Source: Ornithinibacillus scapharcae TW25
GTDB lineage: Bacteria; Bacillota; Bacilli; Bacillales; Amphibacillaceae
DNA length: 64,000 bases
NCBI RefSeq assembly: GCF_000190475.1
Contig: NZ_AEWH01000050.1
Coordinates: forward strand, 116,304-180,303
Direction of reading: 5' to 3'
Shown: positions 16,260 to 25,735 of the stretch, in pieces
How the letters are laid out: each line of letters opens with the position of its first letter
Position numbering within the stretch: the stretch's first letter is position 1
Program-made: the position numbers and the translations under genes
Notes under the pieces: model-generated
Databases searched by the model: none
What the model was told of the DNA's origin: nothing
The model's input: the letters and a program-made list of their open reading frames with translations, nothing else

Positions 16260-17291
16260 TTATTCTACTGGGGTTAGTAATACCTTAATCGCTTCACCAC
16301 TTTTAATAGATTGGTATGCCTCTTCCCATTGTGTAATATCAAATACATGAGTTACTAAGGCTTTAGCATTCACTTTCCCTTCGTTCATTAGGGCTAGAGA
16401 AGGCTCCCAGTCTGCAGGTTTTTGACTACGACTACCTACGACTCTAATTTCTTTTTGAATGATTTTTTCTAGGTCGAACATGATTTCAGGCTGAGCAAAT
16501 AATCCAACTTGTGCATATTGACCTTTTTTCCGTAGAATATCTAGGCCTTGTTTTGCAGCAGGGACTGCTCCTGAACACTCGAGTACCACATCTGCTCCGT
16601 ATCCATTTGTTAATCTATTAACAATTTCTTTTAAATCTTGCTCTTGTGTGTTGACTATATAGTCAATTCCAACTTCTAATGCTTTATCCAATCGCACTTT
16701 ATCATTGGTTAGTCCAGTAATAATAACAGTAGCTCCATAGCTTTTTGCTACCTGTGCCGCTAAAAGGCCAATGGGACCAGGACCAATAACTACAACAACA
16801 TCACCTTGATTAATTTCTGTTTTAGAAACCGCATGGTACGTACAAGCTAATGGTTCTGTCATTGCTGCAGATTGATAATCTACATTATCTGGCAGAAGAT
16901 GTACACTTTCCTTCCGGGCAATTAAATATTTTGCAAATGCTCCGTCTTGCTGCGTACCTAGTCCTTTTCGGTGATTACAAAGGTTATAATCTAACGTATT
17001 ACAGTATTCACATTCCCCACAAATGTAAAAAGTTGTCTCAGAAGTGACACGATCCCCTACTTTAAACTCGGTTACATTTTCACCAACTTCAACAACTTCC
17101 CCAGAAAATTCATGGCCTAACGTTACTGGGACAGCAACTTTATAATGACCTTCATATGTATGAATATCCGAGCCACAAATACCTGCATATTTTACTTCAA
17201 TTTTCACTTGATCTGGACCAGGTGATGGTATCGGTTTCTCTTGTACTTCTAAATTACCATAGCCTAATTCCGTTTTTACTAGAGATTTCAT
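16260..17291 (-). CDS. Zinc-dependent polyol/threonine-type dehydrogenase
   Basis: A 343-aa medium-chain dehydrogenase. Catalytic zinc ligands lie in GICGSDIHTYEGHY and GHEFSGE; the structural-zinc cysteines are in CGECEYCNTLDYNLC; the coenzyme motif is GPGPIG. It resembles sorbitol, L-threonine and L-iditol dehydrogenases. The GGAGGAA ribosome binding site is good. It is the second dehydrogenase of the operon and is clearly different from the one at 14283, so the pathway probably includes two separate oxidations. Confidence 0.85.
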   Translation of the reverse strand: MKSLVKTELGYGNLEVQEKPIPSPGPDQVKIEVKYAGICGSDIHTYEGHYKVAVPVTLGHEFSGEVVEVGENVTEFKVGDRVTSETTFYICGECEYCNTLDYNLCNHRKGLGTQQDGAFAKYLIARKESVHLLPDNVDYQSAAMTEPLACTYHAVSKTEINQGDVVVVIGPGPIGLLAAQVAKSYGATVIITGLTNDKVRLDKALEVGIDYIVNTQEQDLKEIVNRLTNGYGADVVLECSGAVPAAKQGLDILRKKGQYAQVGLFAQPEIMFDLEKIIQKEIRVVGSRSQKPADWEPSLALMNEGKVNAKALVTHVFDITQWEEAYQSIKSGEAIKVLLTPVE

Positions 17292-17376
17292 GGATGTATT
17301 CCTCCTTATGCCGTACTACTACTATCAACAGATATTAGTGAGGAATCCCATTCCCCACTAATATTTAGCAAATTAA

Positions 17377-18636
17377 TTAGTTGAACAAATCAAACACTCT
17401 CCAGATAATCCAGTTAACTAGGTTACCACCTTGGTCGATACTAGAAACCGACGCTGAACCTTCTGGTAAATTAATCTTTGCATCAACAGCCATTTGAGTA
17501 AATACAGGTGCAATATCAGTTGCCATATAAAGAGATAATGCAATCATGATTGTACCAACAATTACGGAGTGAATAATATTTCCTCTTGCAGCACCAACGA
17601 TGAATGCGATTACAAACGGGATAGTAGCTAAGTCACCAAAAGGCAAGACATTGTTGCCCGGTAGGATTACAGCAATTAATACTGTAACTGGTGTTAAAAT
17701 TAGTGCTGTTGCAATAACGGACGGGTGTCCTAAAAGTACAGCCGCATCAAGTCCGATTGTAATATCACTCTCACCAAACTTTTTGTTTAACCAATTACGT
17801 GCCGATTCTGATACAGGCATTAAACCTTCCATCAGAATTTTAACCATACGTGGCATTAAGATCATAACTGCAGCCATCGACATACCAATGTTGATAATTT
17901 TACCAACATCATATCCAGCAAGTGCACCAATTGCCGCACCTAAGATTAAACCAATTACCATAGAATCTCCGAATATACCAAATCGCTTTTGAATAGAATC
18001 TGAGTCTGCTTGCAATTTGTTGATCCCTGGTATCTTTTGAAGACCTTTTACTAAGAAGATAAATGGAGCATATGAAATAGTACTACCTGTCGCAACGGAA
18101 ACACCTGGCATTTCGTAGAAGTCTCGAACCATCGGCGTAGTCCAGTCTGCAATCTTAAGACATACAATTTGGAAAAGTACAGCAGCAATTAAACCTTGAA
18201 TGATGCTGCCAGAAATAGAGTAAATTACAGCAGCCATAAACGTGTAATGCCAGTAGTTCCAAATATCAACGTTCATAACCTTGGTTGTTTTTGTTAATAG
18301 CATGACAACGTTTACAACTAAACCTAAAGGTATAATAAACGCTGCCACAACAGATGCCCAAGCAATGGATGATGTTGCCGGCCAACCGACGTCAATTACG
18401 TTTAATTCCACCCCTAGACGATCTACCATGCCCTGCGCTGCAGGTCCTAGGTTGAGTGTCAATAAGTCAATAACTAAGAATATACCAACAAACGCAACCC
18501 CGATTGTTAAACCTGAACGAAATGCTTTACCAGGCTTTTGTCCAAAGAATAAGCCGAGTAAAAATATTGCTACTGGAAGGATAACAGTTGCCCCTAAGCC
18601 TAAAAATCCTTGTATAAAATCAACGAATGATTCCAT
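17377..18636 (-). CDS. PTS transporter subunit IIC, galactitol family
   Basis: A 419-aa membrane permease with about ten to twelve helices and the galactitol-type IIC features: an N-terminal FLGLGATVILPVAIFLLGLFFG segment and a conserved VDIWNYWHYTFMAA loop. It imports and, with IIA and IIB, phosphorylates the substrate. The operon order regulator-IIA-IIB-IIC matches other galactitol-like systems. Substrate unknown: family members handle galactitol, pentitols and other polyols. Confidence 0.9.
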   Translation of the reverse strand: MESFVDFIQGFLGLGATVILPVAIFLLGLFFGQKPGKAFRSGLTIGVAFVGIFLVIDLLTLNLGPAAQGMVDRLGVELNVIDVGWPATSSIAWASVVAAFIIPLGLVVNVVMLLTKTTKVMNVDIWNYWHYTFMAAVIYSISGSIIQGLIAAVLFQIVCLKIADWTTPMVRDFYEMPGVSVATGSTISYAPFIFLVKGLQKIPGINKLQADSDSIQKRFGIFGDSMVIGLILGAAIGALAGYDVGKIINIGMSMAAVMILMPRMVKILMEGLMPVSESARNWLNKKFGESDITIGLDAAVLLGHPSVIATALILTPVTVLIAVILPGNNVLPFGDLATIPFVIAFIVGAARGNIIHSVIVGTIMIALSLYMATDIAPVFTQMAVDAKINLPEGSASVSSIDQGGNLVNWIIWRVFDLFN

Positions 18637-18728
18637 CCTTTTCTTCCCCCTATTAAAGCAAATTAGTAGTCCTCATTGTCCTATTAGGCCAGGCGCAATT
18701 ATATATTGCCTGACCTATAGACAATTTC

Positions 18729-19019
18729 CTAATTACTATTTTTTAATGCCTCTAAGATTTGCTTTTTAGTATCCTCTACACCAATACCAGTTAAGAAATT
18801 ACGTGCATTGATAACTGGGAATGGATATTCAGTTTTTGTCATTGCAGTTGTTACTAAAAGATCTGCTGAATCTACATAGCTACCTACTTCTGCAATCTTA
18901 ATTTGAATTAGATTCACATCGATATTATGTTCTTTTGCCATTTCTTCAATAGCACTATTTACAACAGTAGAAGTGGCAATGCCTGCTCCACAAGCTACTA
19001 ATACGGTCTTTTTCGCCAT
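18729..19019 (-). CDS. PTS transporter subunit IIB, galactitol family
   Basis: A 96-aa cytoplasmic phosphocarrier. The phosphocysteine is Cys10 in LVACGAGIATSTVV, the usual P-loop of galactitol-type IIB. The ATG overlaps the IIA stop by one base, and AGGAGGTG lies just upstream, so IIA and IIB are made together. Confidence 0.9.
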   Translation of the reverse strand: MAKKTVLVACGAGIATSTVVNSAIEEMAKEHNIDVNLIQIKIAEVGSYVDSADLLVTTAMTKTEYPFPVINARNFLTGIGVEDTKKQILEALKNSN

Positions 19020-19507
19020 TATCTTTCACCTCCTTCAAATGCCCTAAGGTCTAATTTTTCTTCTAGTAGATTTTTAATGTTTGACTTATTTGTTTCTTTA
19101 ACTAATGCACTTAACGTTTGTTCATCTTGGAAAATTTTCATTAGTTTTTGTAACAGCGTTAATTGAGAATGTGCTTCATCCATCGCCAGCATGAAAATTA
19201 GTTGAACCGGTGTAGTTTCACTGTCATCCCCCATGATGACAAAATTTACTGGATGTTCAAGAACTGCAACACTAATAGTCGCTTGATTTACGTGTTCAAC
19301 ATCAGTATGTGGTATTGCAACAGAAACACCTGCAGTCGGTAATCCTGTAGCAAACTCACTCTCACGCTTTAGAATCGCTGAAATAAAACTTTCCTTTACT
19401 AGTCCTTTATCTACTAAATTCCTAGCAATGTTCTCCAATACAGTTTCTTTTGTTTCACCTTTTACATTTAATAGAATCACAGATTCATCAAATACTAAGT
19501 TCCCCAT
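19019..19507 (-). CDS. PTS transporter subunit IIA, fructose/mannitol-galactitol type
   Basis: A 162-aa EIIA-type-2 domain. The phosphohistidine is His67 in VSVAIPHTDVEHV. Start ATG 19507 has GGAG 8 nt upstream; a GTG three codons earlier is possible. It takes phosphate from HPr and passes it to Cys10 of IIB. It also probably signals through the PRD regulator encoded just upstream (family knowledge). Confidence 0.88.
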   Translation of the reverse strand: MGNLVFDESVILLNVKGETKETVLENIARNLVDKGLVKESFISAILKRESEFATGLPTAGVSVAIPHTDVEHVNQATISVAVLEHPVNFVIMGDDSETTPVQLIFMLAMDEAHSQLTLLQKLMKIFQDEQTLSALVKETNKSNIKNLLEEKLDLRAFEGGER

Positions 19508-19543
19508 TGTTGTCACTCCGCTTCTTTTATTTCCCCAGTTGCG

Positions 19544-21607
19544 TTATTTATTTGTATATTTTTGGATTATTTCATATACAGTGTTAATGGAATCAGCATT
19601 TATCAAGCTAACCCGGTCTTTCTCAGATCCTACCATATTCATTAACTGCATTAATGCATGGATATGCTGCTGCTTATCTACTGCAGATATGGCAATAATC
19701 AAATGAATCTTATAATCATTGGTATACGATATACCATTCCTTATCCGAAGTAGACTCATCCCAACCTCATTAGCCCCATCCTCTGGTGCAGCATGTGGTA
19801 TTGCCACGCCCGGTGCGATGACGATATACGAATCCTCTTTACAGTAACGAATCATAGCATCAATATATCGTTCTTCTATCTTCTCCAGTTCCAAGAGGGG
19901 CTTTGCACTTAATCTCACTGCTTCATCCCAAGAATCAATTGAATCAACTAATGTAATTGTTTCATGATGTATTAAATCTCCTAATTTCTTGTCATTTCCT
20001 GTAACATCCTGACTAACATAGTGCCCGCTTTCGTTTGGCTCAAGATATTTCTTCAACTCTTCCTTTAGTTGACTCCTATTATGAATAGAGGCATGTTTAG
20101 AAATAATTTCTAATAGACTATTTACATCTACATCTTCTTGTACAAAACCATGAACACCTAACATTACTTGTTTTCTAAGGCGGTACTTTTCTTCTTTACC
20201 AAGGAAAACCTTCGTTACAAATAACTTTTTGTCTGTTTCTAAATTGATTGGAGAAAAAACCACATCATATTCTAATGGGTATCTCAAGAATTGTCGTACT
20301 GACAAGTTATCCAGGAATACAAACTCTGGAAACAGTTCTCTTAATTCGTTAAAGAGTAATCTTGAGACCGATACACCTTGTGGACAAACTACAATTGCTT
20401 TTACTTTCTTATCAATACTCTCACCATGCTTGTTCATCCACCCGCCTATTAACATTGTGATGTAAGCCGTTTCATTATCTGGTATTTCCACTCCTATTAA
20501 ATCCTGAAGTGGACCTATCGAACGTTTAACTAAGTGATGCAGCTCTTTGAATTCCTTACTTACTGTTCCTTGAAAGAGGATAGTATCTGTAAGATGATAT
20601 TTAATTCTATAGTAAGCAGGCTTCATATGTTGCATGAGCTTATCTAGTAGTTGATTACGATCCTGAAGATAAATACAAGCACTTTTTTCAAAAAGTCTTA
20701 ACATATTATCGATTGCCGGTAATAATTTCGGTATCACACTTTCTTCCATAAACTCTGTTGAAAAGACATTTGTTGTGAGTAAATGAAGCGTGATAAAAAG
20801 CCTTTCGGATAATGAAATATCCTTCATATCATATAGAAGCTCTTCTGTTGCTTTATATTCTTTTGTATTGGAAAGCTCCTTATATTCAATCGGAAAGGAG
20901 TTCAACTGATGTCCATTTTTAATTCTTCTTAATATAAGAAGGATGATAAATGGCATAGCTCGGATTCTCTCATCAGTGAATTCCAAGCTAAGTTGTTTTT
21001 CAACTTCTTCCACGCGCTTCTTAAATTCAGTAACATCGTTATCTTGAATACTAGCAATCTTTTTTAGTAGGTTATCACCGTTAGTCATTTGTAATATGTA
21101 AGTGGTCATATGCATAAGTAATTTACGAATATGAAACTCCTCACCCTTGAGTAAATAACCAAACTTTCTCGAATACTTAATAATTAAATCGTAATCTTCC
21201 ACATATTTTTGTGCCTGCTTCAAATCATTTAAAATGGTGTTTTTACTAACAGCCAGTTCAAAAGTAAAATGATTTAAAGACAACTCCTCTTCTGAACTTA
21301 ATAGCATCAGGATGATAAGATGAACCCGCTCTTCTTCTCGAAGAACTATTGCATCTGTATCATTTGCAGTTTGTTCATGGTTACCACTAAACTTTGTAAA
21401 TATTGCTTGGTTTATAACAAAATGCCCTTGTCTAGTCCTCTCAATAACCGGAAAGCCGTTGCTTACCAGCCATTCATTTATCTTTTGAATGCTATAACCA
21501 AGTTGTCTACGGGTTAAATTAAATTCCTGTTGAAGATCTGTACTAGTGATACTAGGATTACTAGTTAATTCCTCTAATATATACTTGTGTCTATCACTTA
21601 GACTCAT
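19544..21607 (-). CDS. PRD-containing PTS regulator (BglG/MtlR-like transcription activator)
   Basis: A 687-aa multidomain regulator, first gene of the PTS operon. Domains in order: DeoR-like helix-turn-helix (about 1-55), Mga-like helix-turn-helix (about 85-160), two PRD domains (about 175-390) with conserved histidines, a galactitol-type IIB domain with IVVCPQGVSVSRLL (about 410-490), and a IIA domain with phosphohistidine in GVAIPHAAPE (about 540-687). This is the MtlR/LicR layout of activators controlled by HPr and IIA/IIB phosphorylation. Start 21607 has GGGGAG upstream. The IIA gene begins 37 bp after its stop. Confidence 0.9.
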   Translation of the reverse strand: MSLSDRHKYILEELTSNPSITSTDLQQEFNLTRRQLGYSIQKINEWLVSNGFPVIERTRQGHFVINQAIFTKFSGNHEQTANDTDAIVLREEERVHLIILMLLSSEEELSLNHFTFELAVSKNTILNDLKQAQKYVEDYDLIIKYSRKFGYLLKGEEFHIRKLLMHMTTYILQMTNGDNLLKKIASIQDNDVTEFKKRVEEVEKQLSLEFTDERIRAMPFIILLILRRIKNGHQLNSFPIEYKELSNTKEYKATEELLYDMKDISLSERLFITLHLLTTNVFSTEFMEESVIPKLLPAIDNMLRLFEKSACIYLQDRNQLLDKLMQHMKPAYYRIKYHLTDTILFQGTVSKEFKELHHLVKRSIGPLQDLIGVEIPDNETAYITMLIGGWMNKHGESIDKKVKAIVVCPQGVSVSRLLFNELRELFPEFVFLDNLSVRQFLRYPLEYDVVFSPINLETDKKLFVTKVFLGKEEKYRLRKQVMLGVHGFVQEDVDVNSLLEIISKHASIHNRSQLKEELKKYLEPNESGHYVSQDVTGNDKKLGDLIHHETITLVDSIDSWDEAVRLSAKPLLELEKIEERYIDAMIRYCKEDSYIVIAPGVAIPHAAPEDGANEVGMSLLRIRNGISYTNDYKIHLIIAISAVDKQQHIHALMQLMNMVGSEKDRVSLINADSINTVYEIIQKYTNK

Positions 21608-21642
21608 TGATATCTCCCCTTGACATCTATATTGTAACACCT

Positions 21643-21669
21643 ATTATACACCATTTGTAATCGTTTTCA
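21643..21669 (-). promoter_or_regulatory. Promoter of the PTS operon with CcpA cre site
   Basis: On the minus strand, TATAAT (21648-21643) is the -10 box; the -35 is weak. A cre site at 21669-21656 reads TGAAAACGATTACA and matches TGWAANCGNTNWCA at every position. It covers the spacer and -35 side, so CcpA would repress the operon when glucose is present. A partial inverted repeat at 21670-21706 (TTGAAC/GTTCAA core) just upstream is a candidate activator site. Confidence 0.75.
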
Positions 21670-21838
21670 TCACAATTAATTGAACAATCTATGTTCAATA
21701 TTGTGATTTACATAATAAATCCTAATAATCACACATGTTGTTCACTTTTATGTACAATTTTACTTTTGTTTTGAATCGATTTTTATAGGAGAGGTTTGGA
21801 GTAAATCTCGATAAATTTTGAAAGTCATTTACAATGCA

Positions 21839-21851
21839 AAAAAACAGCCCC
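21839..21851. terminator. Left arm of a terminator split by the insertion sequence
   Basis: AAAAAACAGCCCC here is complementary to the arm at 23327-23339. The two lie directly outside the IS ends, so they were one hairpin before insertion. Confidence 0.7.
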
Positions 21852-21954
21852 TATCCATCTAAACTGTACCCTGTGTAGTAGACACATTAAAAAAAGTCTG
21901 CTGCACAGGGTATTTTTATGTACAATAGATTAAAAACAGTGCGGGAGAGATAGT

Positions 21955-22368
21955 ATGAGTAAAAAATTATTCACGGAAAAAGAGATCGAATTACTAGCTA
22001 AAAATCCATATGTAAAATCCGTAAGTCCCAAAGGTATTACCTATTCAGATGAGTTTAAGGAGCACTTTATAACTCAATATGAACAGGGGAAGTTTCCTAG
22101 AGAGATATTTGAAAACTGTGGGTTCGATACAGAGGTATTAGGTATTAGACGGATCGAGTCTTCTGGCAAAAGATGGCGAGAAGCATATCGTAAACACGGG
22201 ATTCTAGGACTCCGTGACACAAGGTCAGGAAACTCAGGTAGACCAAGGGAAAGAGAGCTTTCCACTGAAGAAAAATATGCAAGATTAGAGGCCGAAAATA
22301 ACCTGTTGAAAGCAGAGAATGAACTATTAAAAAAGATACGATTCGCCGAAAGGGGGATGAAGAAATAA
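21955..22368 (+). CDS. IS3-family transposase OrfA
   Basis: A 137-aa protein with an N-terminal helix-turn-helix (about 15-85, including YSDEFKEHFITQYEQGK) and a C-terminal leucine zipper (YARLEAENNLLKAENELLKK). GGGAGAGA precedes the ATG. Near its end, A-AAA-AAG at 22329-22335 allows ribosomes to slip -1; the shifted frame is open and leads into orfB, giving the OrfAB fusion transposase. Confidence 0.9.
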   Translation: MSKKLFTEKEIELLAKNPYVKSVSPKGITYSDEFKEHFITQYEQGKFPREIFENCGFDTEVLGIRRIESSGKRWREAYRKHGILGLRDTRSGNSGRPRERELSTEEKYARLEAENNLLKAENELLKKIRFAERGMKK

Positions 22369-22370
22369 AA

Positions 22371-23284
22371 TTGTCGACTGACCAGAAATTCAACCTTATT
22401 CATTCCGTTATCGAAAAATACAATCTAACAGGGATGGTATCTCACCTCTGTAAAGCAGCTGGAGTGTCCCGTCAAGGTTACTATAACTACTTTTCAGCTA
22501 AACAAGTTCAGAGAAGGAAGGATCGGGAGAGAAAGGATGCATCCCTCAGAGACCTTGTTTTAAAAGCATACAATTTCAAAAACCGTAAGAAAGGTGCTCG
22601 CCAAATTAAGATGGTATTGGCAGGTCAGTTTGGTGTTGTCTTCAATCTCAAGCGAATCAGAAGAATCATGAAGAAGTACGGAATTGAGATTCCTTTTAGG
22701 AGAGCGAATCCTTATAAGCGCATTATTAAGGCTACGCAGGAGCACAAGGTCGTCCCGAACTTACTTAACAGGGAATTCAAACAAGGAATCCCACACAAGG
22801 TCCTTCTTACGGATATTACCTATCTATATTTTGGAAAGGAAAAAGGGCCTATTTATCAACCATTATTGACGCTTCCACCAATGAAGTCTTAGCTCATCAG
22901 GTCTCTGATCGAGTTACTCTTGATATCGCTACGGATACACTTAAGAATTTAAAGAAAAACAGGAGAATCAAAATGGCTAAAGGAGCCTATATACACTCTG
23001 ATCAGGGAGGTCACTATACCAGCCCTGTTTATCAAAAGCTCGTGAAGAAATTCAGATTGGGACAATCCATGTCTAGGAGAGGGAACTGTTGGGACAACGC
23101 CCCACAGGAATCATTCTTTGGTCATTTTAAGGATCTGGCTGGTATAAAATCATGTGAAACCTTAGAAGAGCTTAAACAAGAAGTGAAAGCTGCTATCCAC
23201 TACTACAATCACTACAGATATCAATGGAATATGAAAAAGATGACCCCTGTTCAATACAGAAATCATCTTCTTAAAGTAGCCTAG
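22371..23284 (+). pseudogene. IS3-family transposase OrfB, broken by one missing base
   Basis: The DDE integrase. HTH_21-like start (VSHLCKAAGVSRQGYYNYF), first Asp in VLLTDITYL, second Asp in YIHSDQGGHYTS, Glu in NAPQESFFGHFK. The frame breaks at 22845-22847: reading continues correctly (AYLSTIIDASTNEVLAHQ) if the GGG run is taken as GGGG. All downstream motifs are intact to 23284. Either a recent 1-nt deletion or a homopolymer miscall. If genuine, this copy cannot transpose by itself. Confidence 0.85.
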
Positions 23285-23326
23285 CTTTTTTTAAAATGTC
23301 CTTTACAAGGGGTACAGATTAATCTT

Positions 23327-23340
23327 GGGGCTGTTTTTTT
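23327..23340. terminator. Right arm of the terminator split by the insertion sequence
   Basis: GGGGCTG followed by a T-run, complementary to 21839-21851. It lies between the IS and the putP stop at 23381. Confidence 0.7.
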
Positions 23341-23380
23341 ATTACCTTGAGTATCGATATTTTATAGCTATACTATTTCC

Positions 23381-24867
23381 TTAATCTTCCTCTTTCAATA
23401 ATCTAACCGCTTCATCAAATTCAGCATTAATCGCTGGATTTGGTTTATACGTTAAAAAGCTAACGATAACTGTTACAATTAAACTTAATATAAATCCAGG
23501 TACAATTTCATAAAGCATACCAGAGAGATTTTCATTAGTCCCCCAGATAACTACTGTAAGCGCACCTACTACCATCCCAGAGAACGCACCTATACCAGTG
23601 ATCTTTCTCCAATATAGAGATAATAAAATGACAGGACCAAATGAGGCACCGAATCCCGCCCAAGCAAATCCAACTAAATCCAGAATCGTTTCATTTCTAG
23701 TCCATGCGAAGAATAATGCTGCTATCGAAACAACTAAAATCGACACCCTCCCCAAGAATACATATCTTGACTCAGTCGCATCCGTTTTTACTACTGCCTT
23801 ATATAAGTCCTCAATTAATGCAGATGAGGTCACAATTAGCTGGGATGAAATCGTACTCATAATAGCTGCAAGAACCGCTGCAAGCATGATACCAGCAATA
23901 AACGGATGAAACACTACTTGACCGATAGCGATGAAGATTGCTTCCTCATCTACAAGTGTTGCTCCAGGGTTTTGTTGAAAGTATGCAACACCTATTAATG
24001 CAACTAGAATAGCACCAATTAGAGAAAGTATCATCCAACCAATGCCTATTCTTCTCGCCTGCTTTGTTTCTTTTACACTCTTAATCGCCATAAATCGAAC
24101 AATAATATGTGGTTGGCCAAAATAGCCTAATCCCCAGGCAACTGATGAGATAATACCGGCTACAGTTGTACCTGCAAATAGGCTCAACAGTTCAGGATTA
24201 ACAGCTTTTATGGAATCAGCTGTTTCATCAATTCCACCAGTTAAAAATACTGCAAACGTCGGAACTAGGATAAGTGCCAGGAACATGATCAAGCCTTGAA
24301 CGAAGTCCGTATAACTAACTGCAAGAAAACCACCAAACAAGGTATATGCAATAACAACTGCAGATACAATTAATAACCCAGAATGATAACTTAATCCAAA
24401 TGAACTTTCAAAGAACACACCACCAGCTACCATTCCAGAGGATACATAGAACGTAAAAATAATAGTATAATAATACCGGCCGCAATGCGAAGTACCTTCG
24501 AATTGTCCTTTAATCGATTATCCAGATAACTAGGAATTGTGATGGAGTCATTAGACACTTGCGTGTATGTCCGTAGACGTGGGGCAACAAACACCCAGTT
24601 TAAATAAGCCCCTATCGTTAACCCAATAGCAATCCAAGCCTCACCCAAACCGGAAACATAAATGGCTCCTGGGAGTCCCATCAATAGCCAGCCAGACATA
24701 TCAGCCGCACCAGCACTAAGTGCAGTAACTGCGGGACCCAGCGATCTTCCCCCTAGCATATAATCATTCAGATTTTTTATTCTCCGATAGGCATACCAAC
24801 CAATTGCCAGCATTCCTAGCATATAAATAATGATGGCAAGAAGCTGATAAAACTCTTCATTCGACAT
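23381..24867 (-). CDS. putP: Sodium/proline symporter (PutP/OpuE), with an apparent frameshift
   Basis: Solute:sodium symporter family, about 495 aa when the two parts are joined. Part one (24867 to about 24455) contains LNDYMLGGRSLGPAVTALSAGAADMSGWLLMG, the proline-symporter sodium-site region; part two (to 23381) contains FTFYVSSGMVAGG-type continuation, SVAWGLGYFGQPHI and the full C-terminal helices. The break is at an A5 run on the plus strand (24455-24459); six bases restore FFTFYVSSGM. It is either a recent lesion or a sequencing error. Takes up proline for osmoprotection or growth. AGGAGGAG precedes ATG 24867. Confidence 0.85.
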
Positions 24868-25029
24868 CCTTTCTCCTCCTTTTTCCTTATTTAATTTATT
24901 ATAAAGAAAAGTCATGCTATTTGCACTACTTCTTCTCATAACTATGCAGAATACCTACTAATTAAAACAACCTTTTCATAAGAATCATGTTACTAGGCGA
25001 AAATATAAAAAAGAGAATGGGATGAACAA

Positions 25030-25677
25030 ATGAATACATTCGTATATTTTTTTCTAGGATTTGGATATCTATTTCTTCTACTATGGAGTATTAGCCTAAC
25101 TAGAAAGGAGAAACATCTCAAACTTTCTAATATTATCTTGTTAGTCATTATTGGACTTATCTATGATAACTTTATCATTGCTCTTGGAAGTTGTATTGGT
25201 GAGGGATCCTTACTAGAAAACCTTAGCTATCCTAGGTATTGGTTACATGCATTATTTACACCAACCCTCATTCTGTTTGCATGGTCTATTTGTATGGAGG
25301 CAGAGATTTCCTTGGCAAAGAAGACTTTTGTAAAAGTTATAGCATTTCTACTTACCTTGTGTTTAATAGGATATGAACTTTTTACATCCGTTATAGGAAT
25401 TGAGCTTTCCGCCAATTGGGAAAATGGCTTATTAACATATGAAAGCAGCAGCCAATCGATGAATGGTGTTATGGTTATTGTTGTAACAACCGTTCTAGTA
25501 GGTGTCGGTTTTATTCTCTGGCGAAGGCTTCATTTTCCATGGTTATTTATCGGTACACTCCTGATGATATTTGGGAGTGGAATAGGTTTATGGATGAAAG
25601 ACTTTCCTGTGATGAATATATTAGAATTTATTTTACTGTTTTCTCTTGTTTTAGCTAAGCGATTTACTAATGAGTAA
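25030..25677 (+). CDS. Multi-span membrane protein, unknown function
   Basis: A 215-aa protein with about seven membrane segments and short loops (motif-like SYPRYWLHALFTPTLI near residue 68). The arrangement and length are bacteriorhodopsin-like only in topology; no retinal lysine or known family signature is evident to me. Ribosome binding site is weak (GAATGGGATG). Monocistronic with a strong terminator. Confidence 0.6.
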   Translation: MNTFVYFFLGFGYLFLLLWSISLTRKEKHLKLSNIILLVIIGLIYDNFIIALGSCIGEGSLLENLSYPRYWLHALFTPTLILFAWSICMEAEISLAKKTFVKVIAFLLTLCLIGYELFTSVIGIELSANWENGLLTYESSSQSMNGVMVIVVTTVLVGVGFILWRRLHFPWLFIGTLLMIFGSGIGLWMKDFPVMNILEFILLFSLVLAKRFTNE

Positions 25678-25678
25678 A

Positions 25679-25715
25679 AAAACAAACACGTTTCTCAAGG
25701 AAACGTGTTTGTTTT
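25679..25715. terminator. Bidirectional terminator
   Basis: Perfect 16-bp arms (25679-25694 and 25700-25715) with a 5-nt loop and A/T tracts at both ends, between convergent genes. Confidence 0.88.
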
Positions 25716-25735
25716 AAGTATACAATCTAACAGTA

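Larger units (their letters stand above)
21865..23316 (+). mobile_element. IS3-family insertion sequence, about 1.45 kb
   Basis: Terminal inverted repeats begin TGTACCC at 21865 on the left and, in complement, at 23316 on the right; similarity continues for about 30 bp to a shared AAAAAAAG. Inside are orfA and orfB with a slippery AAAAAAG at 22329-22335 for the usual -1 frameshift. A second, subterminal inverted repeat at the left end (21868-21883 with 21896-21911, 14 of 16 bp) may form a hairpin that stops incoming transcription. No target duplication is visible. Confidence 0.88.

Noticed and set aside
14283-19516. Simple galactitol utilisation operon
   Set aside because: There is no tagatose-bisphosphate aldolase or tagatose-6-phosphate kinase, and a DeoC-type aldolase is present instead.
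21865-23316. Target-site duplication around the IS
   Set aside because: The bases next to the two ends do not match for 3 or 4 bp in either possible register.
23381-24939. Two separate genes for the symporter halves
   Set aside because: The halves align end to end with one family member and the second lacks a ribosome binding site; one base joins them.
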